A stretch of 64,000 nt of DNA from Gemmatimonadetes bacterium 2013_60CM_65_52 (lineage in GTDB: Bacteria; Gemmatimonadota; Gemmatimonadetes; Gemmatimonadales; Gemmatimonadaceae): NCBI GenBank assembly GCA_002215645.1, contig NGFI01000004.1, positions 491,244-555,243 on the forward strand. The letters run 5' to 3'. Both the position numbers and the translations under genes were made by a program. Under the pieces are notes generated by a model. The model saw only the letters and a program-made list of their open reading frames with translations. It was not told where the DNA came from and did not search any database. Below are positions 1 to 6,917 of the stretch, in pieces. Each line of letters begins with the position of its first letter. Position 1 is the first letter of the stretch.

Positions 1-1
1 T

Positions 2-130
2 GCCTTCTACAGCGGCGTGATGGCGCTCTCAATGGAGCCGAAAGGTTCCTATCGTGCGGACATATACTGGACCTCGAAGGCCTCGAACGGCACCAACGCC
101 CAGATGTTGTGTGCGAATTTGACACAGTAG
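2..130 (+). CDS. C-terminal fragment of an unknown protein, cut by window edge
   Basis: An open frame runs from the first full codon at position 2 to a TAG stop at 128-130, giving 42 residues that end in CANLTQ. No start is present, so this is the tail of a gene that begins outside the window. The fragment is rich in small and aromatic residues (FYSGVMALSMEPKGSY, then an IYWTSK stretch), as in an exported or surface protein, but no family can be named. The stop codon sits inside a short TAGGACAG-type repeat that recurs at other gene ends in this window. The reading frame is open throughout and the composition is protein-like, which is the only support. Confidence 0.45.
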   Translation, partial: AFYSGVMALSMEPKGSYRADIYWTSKASNGTNAQMLCANLTQ

Positions 131-136
131 GACAGT
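124..136. repeat. TAGGACAG-type 8-nt micro-repeat at a stop codon
   Basis: The sequence acagtaggacagt covers the TAG stop of the upstream partial gene. The same motif appears at the end of the M28 peptidase gene (36330-36345) and at the facing ends of gcvP and gcvH (50554-50583); a variant, cggtagga, is tandemly repeated before pdhB. Seen directly; function unknown. Confidence 0.5.
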
Positions 137-283
137 GAGGGTAGGGCGGAGCGCAACTGCGTGCGGCCATAAACGCATGTGTTCGCAGGCGGCCCGGGCT
201 GTCGTGGCCTCCGAATTGCCCCGTTCAGTGCGAGGCCTCCCAACTCCGGGTCGGCCGGGCTGGAGACGTGGGGGCGCGAGTCA

Positions 284-688
284 GTGCACACTGCCGAGTC
301 AGATCTGCCACCCATCCTCGTGGTGGACGACAATCATGACAACGCCGAGATCATTCGGCAGTACCTCGAGACCCGCGGATATCCCATCACCGTCGCACAT
401 GACGGCGACGAGGCGCTCGCGCTCTTCGAGACCGTGCGCCCCGCCATCGTGCTGCTCGACGTGATGATGCCCGGCCGCGATGGCTGGGAGGTCTGCCGGC
501 TCATGAAGCAGCACCCCGTGCTTGGCCGTACCGTGCGCGTCATCATGGTGACGGCGCTCGACGCATGGGAGGACAAACGCGAAGCGCTGCAGCTCGGCGC
601 GGACGACTACGTGGAGAAGCCCTTTGACCTTCCGACCCTGGCTAAAAAGGTCGAGCGCAACCTGGAGCAGCTGCGCGTCGCGTCGTAG
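284..688 (+). CDS. Single-domain response regulator (CheY-like receiver)
   Basis: A 134-residue protein made of one receiver domain and no output domain. The acidic pair D15-D16 follows the first strand (ILVVDDN), the phospho-acceptor aspartate is D59 in VLLDVMMPGRDG, the conserved Thr lies in IMVTAL and the conserved Lys in VEKPF, so the switch looks functional. The frame is open further upstream (to 179), but that extension is Gly/Pro/Arg-rich and unlike receivers; the GTG at 284 gives the normal length and has a purine-rich stretch before it. The next gene, 30 bases downstream on the same strand, is a c-di-GMP phosphodiesterase, so phosphorelay input to second-messenger control is plausible. 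No histidine kinase is in the window. Confidence 0.85.
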   Translation: MHTAESDLPPILVVDDNHDNAEIIRQYLETRGYPITVAHDGDEALALFETVRPAIVLLDVMMPGRDGWEVCRLMKQHPVLGRTVRVIMVTALDAWEDKREALQLGADDYVEKPFDLPTLAKKVERNLEQLRVAS

Positions 689-718
689 CGCGCTCGCGCG
701 CGGAGCCGATCGGAACGC

Positions 719-2356
719 GTGAGCGAATCGATCCTCCTGACGGATTCCACCGACCCGGCCATCGCCGCGGGCGTTGCACTGCTCGAGGGGTGGCGCGTGG
801 TGGTCCGCGCCGTCGCGGAGCTGCCGGCCGCTTCCGCCGAGACGAATGTCCGCGCGGTGCTGATCACGACGAGCGATCCCGTCGCGCTTCGGCTCGCCGC
901 CGAATCGGCGCGCGCACGCTCGACAGCCGTCATCGTGGGTTGCACCGACGAGGTCGCGCGCCGCAGGGCCATCGAGCTGCGCGCGGAGGAATGGGTGCTG
1001 CTCCCCGCGACGCCGCAGGAGATCGCGGCGCGCACATGGGCCGCCGTCGCCCGAAAGAGCATGAATGGCTCGATGGCAAACGAGAAGGCGGAGAAGGCGG
1101 AGTACGAGCAGATGCTGCACGACGCGCTCACCGGACTGCCGACGTTGCCGGTGGTCATCGAGCGGTCGCGGCAGCTCTTCAAGGAACGCGGCGAGCTGGT
1201 GGTGCTGTACCTCAACTTCGTGCGCTACTCGAAGATCGAGGAGATCTACGGGTGGGAGAAGCTCGACGCCGTGCTCGAGACGACCGCCAGCGCCGTGCGC
1301 GATTTTCTCGACGACGACGACCTCCGCGCGTCGCGCTTGATGGTCAGCTTCAGCAACGACGACGACTTCATCTTCTTCCACGTGCCCGCGAGAGGTGTCG
1401 CCGCGGCCACGGACGCGGAGATCACAGAGATGGTGACGCGGCTCCAGCGTCACGTCGCCGGCCAGATCGAAGCCGTGCACGGCGAGGACGTGGCCGCGCT
1501 GTTCGACATCTATGTCGGCCGGGCGCACCTCTACTACAATCCGAAGATCCGGCTGGAACGCGTCATCTACCGAGGGATTCGCGAGGCACAGAACGCGTCG
1601 AGGTCACTCGAGGAGCGCGAACGAGCGCGTCGCGTGAGCGACCTCAAAGCCGCCATCCGCGACCGGGCCGTGTACGTCGAGTATCACCCGATCGTCGTGT
1701 CCACCTCGCGCGAGATCTTCGGCTACGAGGCGCTCGCGCGCGGCACCATGCGGAGCCTGCGCAGCCCGGAGGTGATGTTCGACGTTGCAGCGGAGGCGGA
1801 CCTCATCTGGGAGTTGAGCCGACTCTGTCGCGACCGGGCACTCGAGGGCATGGGAACGCGTCTCGAGGCCGGCCAACTCCTCTTCCTGAACGTCGACCCG
1901 CACGATTTCAGCGATCCGGCATTCACGGAGAAGGGCGTGACCGATCCGTCGCGGGTGGTCATCGAGATCACGGAGCGGACCGCGATCAAGGATTATCCCA
2001 AGTTCCGCGAGCGACTCAAGGCCTTCCGCGAGCAAGGGTTCCGCTTCGCCGTGGACGACGCCGGGAGCGGCTACGCCGGACTCGGCTCGATCGCCAACCT
2101 CGAGCCGGACTTCATCAAGCTCGACATCTCGCTCATCACCGGCATCGACACGAACTTCATCAAGCAGAACCTCGTGCAGACGATGGTCCGTTTCGCCGAC
2201 GACCATGGCGCGATGGTGATCGCGGAAGGTGTGGAACGGGCGGAGGAGTTCCAGGCGGTGCAGGAGCTCGGCGTGCATCTCGTGCAGGGATTCTTCCTCC
2301 ATCGTCCGCAGCCGGCGTCGTCGCCGCTCGTGCACCTCGAGACGGTGGCCCGCTAG
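719..2356 (+). CDS. EAL-domain c-di-GMP phosphodiesterase with decayed GGDEF and receiver-like N-terminus
   Basis: This 545-residue protein has three parts. Residues 1-110 look like a receiver fold without obvious acidic residues. Residues 120-260 resemble GGDEF, starting with HDALTGLPTL, but the signature loop is SNDDDF (near residue 212), so cyclase activity is unlikely. Residues 315-540 are an EAL domain whose catalytic motifs are all visible: E337-A-L, the Asn in FLNVDP, EITER, VDDAGSGY, IKLD, AEGVE and VQGFF. It should therefore cleave c-di-GMP to pGpG in the cytoplasm; the decayed GGDEF may serve as a GTP sensor, as in known GGDEF-EAL hybrids. It starts at GTG shortly after the receiver gene. 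Its stop shares the palindrome CTAG with the stop of the converging waaA gene. Confidence 0.9.
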   Translation: MSESILLTDSTDPAIAAGVALLEGWRVVVRAVAELPAASAETNVRAVLITTSDPVALRLAAESARARSTAVIVGCTDEVARRRAIELRAEEWVLLPATPQEIAARTWAAVARKSMNGSMANEKAEKAEYEQMLHDALTGLPTLPVVIERSRQLFKERGELVVLYLNFVRYSKIEEIYGWEKLDAVLETTASAVRDFLDDDDLRASRLMVSFSNDDDFIFFHVPARGVAAATDAEITEMVTRLQRHVAGQIEAVHGEDVAALFDIYVGRAHLYYNPKIRLERVIYRGIREAQNASRSLEERERARRVSDLKAAIRDRAVYVEYHPIVVSTSREIFGYEALARGTMRSLRSPEVMFDVAAEADLIWELSRLCRDRALEGMGTRLEAGQLLFLNVDPHDFSDPAFTEKGVTDPSRVVIEITERTAIKDYPKFRERLKAFREQGFRFAVDDAGSGYAGLGSIANLEPDFIKLDISLITGIDTNFIKQNLVQTMVRFADDHGAMVIAEGVERAEEFQAVQELGVHLVQGFFLHRPQPASSPLVHLETVAR

Positions 2357-3624
2357 GCGATCAGCTCGCGCACGAGCGCATACGAGCGCTCGGCCGCGCC
2401 GAGTCCGCGCCGCACGACCGTCTGTGCCGCAGCCCCCGCGCGTTCCCGCTCCGCCGGCGATCCAAGCCATGTCTCGAGGGCGGACACCAGCTCGTCCGCG
2501 TCGCTCACACTCACTGCAGCGTCATCGTCGAGCAGCAGCCGTGCATCGCGGCTCGCGGCATGTCGCGGACCGAAGAGCACCGGTGCGCCGAATGCCGCGG
2601 GTTCGAGCACGGAGTGCAGTCCAGCGGAATGAAATCCGCCACCGACGAATGCGACGTCGGCGAGCGCATACAAGTCGCCGAGCACGCCCACGCGGTCCAC
2701 CACGATGACGTCGGCGGCGTCGGTATCGGGTGCGCCGAGACGCGCCGCCCGAAACCCGGCGGCATCGGCCCACGCGTCGATGGGATCGAGATGTGACACG
2801 GACGGTTCATGTGGTGCGATGATGAGCCGGGCCTCTCCGGGCCGCGTCCATCGCTCCCAGGCGGCGAGCAACACCGATTCGTCAGCGGGCCACGTTGACC
2901 CGGCAACCAGTGTCGGGCGCTCGCTCGCCAATGCGGCGAGCAAAGGCCCCTCGCGATCGAGGCGTTGCGCGCGCGCCCAGACCTGATCGAAACGCGTGTC
3001 GCCGGTGACGGTCACGCGCGATGCAGGAACGCCGAGGGAGACGAGCCGGTCGGCGTCCTCGGCGCTCACGGCGCCGACGCGGTCGAGCCAGCCGTATGCG
3101 TCGCGCAAGAGCGCCGCGGCGAGTCCCTTCCGACGCGTCGAATTGCGTGCGAGCGTCGCGCTGATGAGACCGAGCCGCGTTCCGCGCGTGGCTGCCTCGC
3201 GAGCCAGCGTTGGCCACACATCGAGCTTGCTGAAGACCAATGCGCGCGGCGACAGCGCGGCGAGCGCCCGCCGCATGGACGGTGTCGAGTCGAACGGCAG
3301 CGCGTCCTGAAAGTCCACCGGCAAGCCCGCCGCAAACTCGCGGGCGCTCGGCGAAAACCAGGTATAGGCAAGTTGCAGAGAGGGATGCCGCTCGCGCATC
3401 AGGTCGAGCACCGGCTTCGCCTGAAGACCTTCCCCCACACTCGGTGCGTGCACCCAGAGCAGATCGCGCGCCGTGTCGCGCGCGAAGGCGTCATATCGGT
3501 CGAGCAGACCGTGGCGCGCCGCCAGGCTGTCGAGAACTTTGTTCCGCCCTTCAGGGGCAATCCGCGACAACACGCCGGCGAAGCGCGCGGCCCCCTCGTA
3601 TGCGACGCGCAGTGCGCCGTTCAC
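2353..3624 (-). CDS. waaA: 3-deoxy-D-manno-octulosonic acid (Kdo) transferase
   Basis: At 423 residues this is the normal size of WaaA/KdtA, which adds Kdo from CMP-Kdo to lipid A precursor at the inner membrane. The family motif APSVGEG carries the putative catalytic Glu (E65); the LVFSKLDVWP region and the nucleotide-sugar part VGGGFHSAGLHSVLEPAAFG are also typical. The N-terminus is only weakly hydrophobic (VAYEGAARFAGVL). It starts at GTG, the first position consistent with family length. It predicts a Gram-negative envelope with Kdo-containing LPS. The gene converges on the EAL gene, and the two stop codons overlap by 4 bases. The DsbA-like gene lies 19 bases upstream on the same strand and may be co-transcribed. 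Confidence 0.9.
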   Translation of the reverse strand: MNGALRVAYEGAARFAGVLSRIAPEGRNKVLDSLAARHGLLDRYDAFARDTARDLLWVHAPSVGEGLQAKPVLDLMRERHPSLQLAYTWFSPSAREFAAGLPVDFQDALPFDSTPSMRRALAALSPRALVFSKLDVWPTLAREAATRGTRLGLISATLARNSTRRKGLAAALLRDAYGWLDRVGAVSAEDADRLVSLGVPASRVTVTGDTRFDQVWARAQRLDREGPLLAALASERPTLVAGSTWPADESVLLAAWERWTRPGEARLIIAPHEPSVSHLDPIDAWADAAGFRAARLGAPDTDAADVIVVDRVGVLGDLYALADVAFVGGGFHSAGLHSVLEPAAFGAPVLFGPRHAASRDARLLLDDDAAVSVSDADELVSALETWLGSPAERERAGAAAQTVVRRGLGAAERSYALVRELIA

Positions 3625-3643
3625 GGCGCGTGCCGAAGAAGGA

Positions 3644-4357
3644 TCAGGGCGACGCCTTGGCTTTTGCTTTGGCCAACTGCGTGTTGATCGCGAGACGGAA
3701 GGTGTCCAGCGGATAGGCGCCGAGGATCTTCTGGTCGCCCACGAAGAACGTTGGCGTGGATTGCACGCCCGCCTGCCGGCTGCGGTCGATGTCCGCGTCG
3801 ATCAGCGGCACGGTGGCATGCGTCGCCATGCACGCGCGCCAGCTTTTCGCGTCCACGCCCGCGGCCGTTGCGAGCGAATCCAGTTTTGGCATTGGATCCT
3901 TCTCGCTCGCCCACGACTGCTGCGTGATGAACAGCGATTCGTGCAGCGCCCAGAACTTTCCCTGGACCGACGCGCACATGGCGGCCTCGGATGCCACACG
4001 CGCATTCGGATGCAGCGACGGAATCGGATAATTGAGGTAGGCGAGCCGTACCTTGCCGGTCTTCACGAATTCGCTGTCGATGCCGGCATACGTATCGTCG
4101 TGCCATCGCTTGCAATAGGGGCACTGGAAGTCGCTGATCTCCACGAGCCAGATGGGCGCCGATTCCGCGCCGCGAATTCTTCCCTTGTCCGCGCGCGCGC
4201 TCACCGAATCCGTGAGGCCGGACAATCCGGTTGCGCCGCGGGCCGGCGCGACCTCACCGGAGGCCGTTTGGCGGGAGGTGGCTGGCTCGGAGCGCGTGCA
4301 GGCAGCGCTCACCAGCGCGATGCAGGCGACTATGACGATGAACGGAGAGCGCGGCAT
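3644..4357 (-). CDS. DsbA-family thioredoxin-fold protein, exported, CPYC active site
   Basis: A 237-residue exported thiol-disulfide protein. The N-terminus is a hydrophobic signal (FIVIVACIALVSAAC); a Cys follows it, but the -3 residue is Ser, so lipid anchoring is uncertain. The thioredoxin-like DSBA domain starts around residue 75 with the redox motif CPYC in DFQCPYCKRWHDD, followed by a helical insert and the strand STPTFFVGDQKILG with the expected cis-Pro. It probably oxidises or isomerises disulfides in periplasmic proteins. No DsbB or DsbD partner is nearby. It is likely in one transcript with waaA. The start is the ATG at 4357. Confidence 0.85.
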   Translation of the reverse strand: MPRSPFIVIVACIALVSAACTRSEPATSRQTASGEVAPARGATGLSGLTDSVSARADKGRIRGAESAPIWLVEISDFQCPYCKRWHDDTYAGIDSEFVKTGKVRLAYLNYPIPSLHPNARVASEAAMCASVQGKFWALHESLFITQQSWASEKDPMPKLDSLATAAGVDAKSWRACMATHATVPLIDADIDRSRQAGVQSTPTFFVGDQKILGAYPLDTFRLAINTQLAKAKAKASP

Positions 4358-4495
4358 GGTCGGGTGGATTTCAGGTTGAACGAAACCGATGAAACCTAAC
4401 AGCCGTTCCTATCTGGGGGCGAGGCACCAGGGCGGCGCTTGCGCCGCTGCTCACCCCGGCGTTTCCTACGGTGTGCCTGAATCCACGATGCCCGC

Positions 4496-5302
4496 ATGAC
4501 GTTCGGTCTGGCGGTACGCGCGTTGCTCGCGATGTCGCTCGCTCTCACCCAAGGCGCGCCGCCGATTCCTCCCCCGCGCGGCCTCGTGAACGATTTCGCC
4601 GGCGTGCTCACCCCGGAGGCGTCGGCGCGGATCGAGCGCATTGCGCAGAGCGTTCGCGACCGCACCGGCGGCGAGATGGCCGTCGTGACGATGCGCGACA
4701 TCGGGGACCGTGCGCCCAGCGACGTGGCGCTTCGCATCGGGCGCGAATGGAAGGTGGGTGCCATGGCGCCCATCGGCGATCGGAAGCGCAATGCGGGAGT
4801 CGTGATCCTGGTCGTCCCGAAGGAGACGTCCTCGGACGGCCACGGCCACTGCCGGATCGAGACGGGGCAGGGCGCCGAAGGCTTCATCACGGATGCCACA
4901 TCGGGCGACATCTGCCGCGCGGCGACCGACGCATTCAAGCGGCGTGACTACAGCGGCGGCGTCGAGCTCATCGCGTTCTATGTGGCGCAGCGCTTCGCGC
5001 AGGAGTTCAAGGTCTCCCTGGATTCGGGGTCGCAGGCTCCGGTGGTCCGCGCGCCGCCGCGCCAGACGCGCCAGCGCGGCGGCGGTGGAATCAATCCGTT
5101 CACGCTTCTCGTCATCCTGTTCGTCGTGCTCTCACTGTTGGGAGGACGGAGGCGCGGCTGCATTCCGATCTTCATTCCGTTCGGCGGATTCGGCGGCGGC
5201 GGTGGCGGGTGGAGCAGCGGTGGATTCGGAGGCGGCGGTGGATTCGGCGGCTTCGGTGGTGGCGGAGGATTCAGCGGCGGTGGCGGCGGCTCTGACTGGT
5301 GA
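4496..5302 (+). CDS. TPM-domain protein, exported and membrane-anchored (YgcG-like)
   Basis: A 268-residue protein with an N-terminal hydrophobic segment, a TPM domain (about residues 25-155, beginning with VNDFAGVLTPEASARIERIA), a transmembrane helix (FTLLVILFVVLSLLGG, near residues 200-216) and a Gly/Ser/Phe-rich tail of repeated GGGGFGG-type units. This is the usual plan of YgcG-like proteins; the TPM domain is known in some cases as a phosphatase or photosystem assembly factor, but the substrate here is unknown. It starts a three-gene operon: a nucleotidyltransferase-like gene follows after 4 bases and a LemA gene after that. TPM and LemA proteins commonly occur together. Confidence 0.8.
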   Translation: MTFGLAVRALLAMSLALTQGAPPIPPPRGLVNDFAGVLTPEASARIERIAQSVRDRTGGEMAVVTMRDIGDRAPSDVALRIGREWKVGAMAPIGDRKRNAGVVILVVPKETSSDGHGHCRIETGQGAEGFITDATSGDICRAATDAFKRRDYSGGVELIAFYVAQRFAQEFKVSLDSGSQAPVVRAPPRQTRQRGGGGINPFTLLVILFVVLSLLGGRRRGCIPIFIPFGGFGGGGGGWSSGGFGGGGGFGGFGGGGGFSGGGGGSDW

Positions 5303-5306
5303 CCAC

Positions 5307-6035
5307 ATGGCAACAATGACACTCGATGAGCTCGTGAAGCAACTGCACGCGGCATATGGACAGAATCTCGTGTCCGTGGTGTTGTACGGTTCTGCGGCCG
5401 CCGGCGAGCACGTGGCAAAGAAGTCGGACTACAACGTGCTCGTGCTGCTGAACCGTGTGGATGCCACGCATCTCGCCGCGGCATCGTCGGTCGCGCGCGC
5501 CTGGCGCGAGAGCGGCAACCCGCCGCCCATGACGATGACGGTCGACGAGTGGCGGCACTCCGCGGACGTCTTCCCGATGGAGTACGCGGACATCCTCGAG
5601 CGGCACCGTGTGCTTCATGGTGCGCCTCCATTCGAGGGCATCTCCGTTTCGAACGACGACCTGCGCCTTCAGCTCGAGTCGCAGGTGATGGGCAAGCTGT
5701 TGCAGCTCAGGCAGGGTGCGCTGCTGGCCGGCACCGACACAAAACGACAGATCGAGCTCATCGAGGCGAGCTTCAGCACCATCATGGTGCTGTTTCGCGC
5801 CGTGCTTCGCTTGAACGGAGAGAAGCCGCCGGTCGACAACGCGGCGCTCTCGGACGCCGCGGGCCGCCTCGTTGGATTCGACGCTGCGCCGTTCGTGCGC
5901 ATGGCACGCCACCATCGGGGAGACGCCCGCATCCCGGACGGCGACGCATCCGTCATCTTCTCGCACTATCTTGCCGGCGTCGAGCGGCTCGACGCGTATC
6001 TCGACACCTTCACACGTGAGGAACGGTCACCATGA
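5307..6035 (+). CDS. Nucleotidyltransferase-fold protein between TPM and LemA genes
   Basis: A 242-residue protein whose first 60 residues match a pol-beta-type nucleotidyltransferase: VVLYGSAAAGEHVAKKSDYN contains the GSxxxG loop and the start of the acidic motif. The second metal ligand, normally Asp in SDxD, is Asn (SDYN), so catalysis is doubtful. The rest is helical and resembles the HEPN-like helical halves of such proteins. The ATG at 5307 is 4 bases after the TPM stop, and the stop overlaps the LemA start (ATGA), so all three genes are probably translated together. Its role in a TPM/LemA operon is unknown. It could alternatively be an inactive nucleotide-binding regulator. Confidence 0.7.
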   Translation: MATMTLDELVKQLHAAYGQNLVSVVLYGSAAAGEHVAKKSDYNVLVLLNRVDATHLAAASSVARAWRESGNPPPMTMTVDEWRHSADVFPMEYADILERHRVLHGAPPFEGISVSNDDLRLQLESQVMGKLLQLRQGALLAGTDTKRQIELIEASFSTIMVLFRAVLRLNGEKPPVDNAALSDAAGRLVGFDAAPFVRMARHHRGDARIPDGDASVIFSHYLAGVERLDAYLDTFTREERSP

Positions 6036-6601
6036 AACGTTGGCTTGCGCTCATCCTGCCCTTCGCTCTCGCGGGGTGCGGATACAATACGATCCAATCG
6101 CTCGACGAGCAGGCGAGCGCGGCACAGGGACAGATCGAGGTCCAACTGCAGCGGCGCGCGGATCTGGTTCCAAGTCTGGTGAACACCGTCAAGGGAATGG
6201 CGAATCAGGAGCTCGCCGTCTTCGGCGAAGTCGCCCGGGCACGCGGTGGACTGCTCGGTGCAATTCAGACCAAGGATCCCGAGCAGATGGCAAACGCGAG
6301 CGCCACGTTCAACGGCGCGCTGGGTCGGCTCCTCGCGGTCTCGGAAGCCTATCCGCAGCTCAAGAGCGATCAGGGCTTTCTGCGCCTTCAGGACGAGCTG
6401 GCGGGCACGGAGAACCGCATCGCCGTCGCGCGGACGGACTACAACTCCGCCGTGCAGCAATACAATTCATACATCCGTCGATTCCCCGCGGTTCTCACGG
6501 CCAAGATGACGGGTGCGCACGAGCGGAAGTACTTCCAGGTGACGAACGCCGCGAATCGCGAGCCGCCGCCGGTGAACTTCGGTCCGCCGCCGAAGTCCTG
6601 A
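6032..6601 (+). CDS. lemA: LemA family lipoprotein
   Basis: A 189-residue LemA protein. The N-terminus MKRWLALILPFALAGCGYN is a lipoprotein signal with a good lipobox (LAGC). The long-helix LemA core follows, with the family motif RRADLVPSLVNTVKGMANQE and ENRIAVARTDYNSAVQQYN. The family is membrane-attached and mostly of unknown function, often encoded beside TPM proteins as here. The start overlaps the stop of the nucleotidyltransferase gene by 4 bases, pointing to translational coupling. Downstream lies the tandem CACAGAG duplication and then the converging metG. Confidence 0.85.
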   Translation: MKRWLALILPFALAGCGYNTIQSLDEQASAAQGQIEVQLQRRADLVPSLVNTVKGMANQELAVFGEVARARGGLLGAIQTKDPEQMANASATFNGALGRLLAVSEAYPQLKSDQGFLRLQDELAGTENRIAVARTDYNSAVQQYNSYIRRFPAVLTAKMTGAHERKYFQVTNAANREPPPVNFGPPPKS

Positions 6602-6664
6602 GTCCGGAAAGAACGGCAGCGGGTGAGTGGTCTTGTTGCAAAGAACGGGGACTACTTGAATGAG

Positions 6665-6731
6665 CCACAGAGGCCACAGAGAGCACAGAGCTACGACGTA
6701 AGAGTCTCTGTGCTCTCTGTGCGCTCTGTGG
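6665..6731. repeat. CACAGAG palindrome, copy 1
   Basis: Two 26-nt arms (6665-6690 and 6706-6731) are inverted copies matching at 24 of 26 positions around a 15-nt loop. Each arm is three CACAGAG-like units at 8-9 nt spacing, beginning with CCACAGAGG. It lies between the converging lemA and metG genes, so it could form a transcript hairpin in either direction, but there is no T-tract. Confidence 0.9.
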
Positions 6732-6841
6732 TAAATGTTTTCAAGCGTCCCGCGGAAAGAGGAGGCATCTCCCTTATGGACCTTTAAGAAAGGCAGCGAG
6801 AGAGTTGTCTTGTTGCAACGAACACGAACTACTTGAATGAG

Positions 6842-6908
6842 CCACAGAGGCCACAGAGAGCACAGAGCTACGACGTAAGAGTCTCTATGCTCTCTGTGTG
6901 CTCTGTGG
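6842..6908. repeat. CACAGAG palindrome, copy 2
   Basis: Arms at 6842-6867 and 6883-6908 repeat copy 1 at an offset of 177 with a few changes (for example ctctatg for ctctgtg in the right arm). It ends 10 bases before the metG stop codon. Confidence 0.9.
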
Positions 6909-6917
6909 CAAATGTTT

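Noticed and set aside
299-1528. Long minus-strand open frame opposite the receiver and EAL genes
   Set aside because: High-GC shadow frame, His/Arg-rich with no ribosome-binding site; the plus strand has clear domains.
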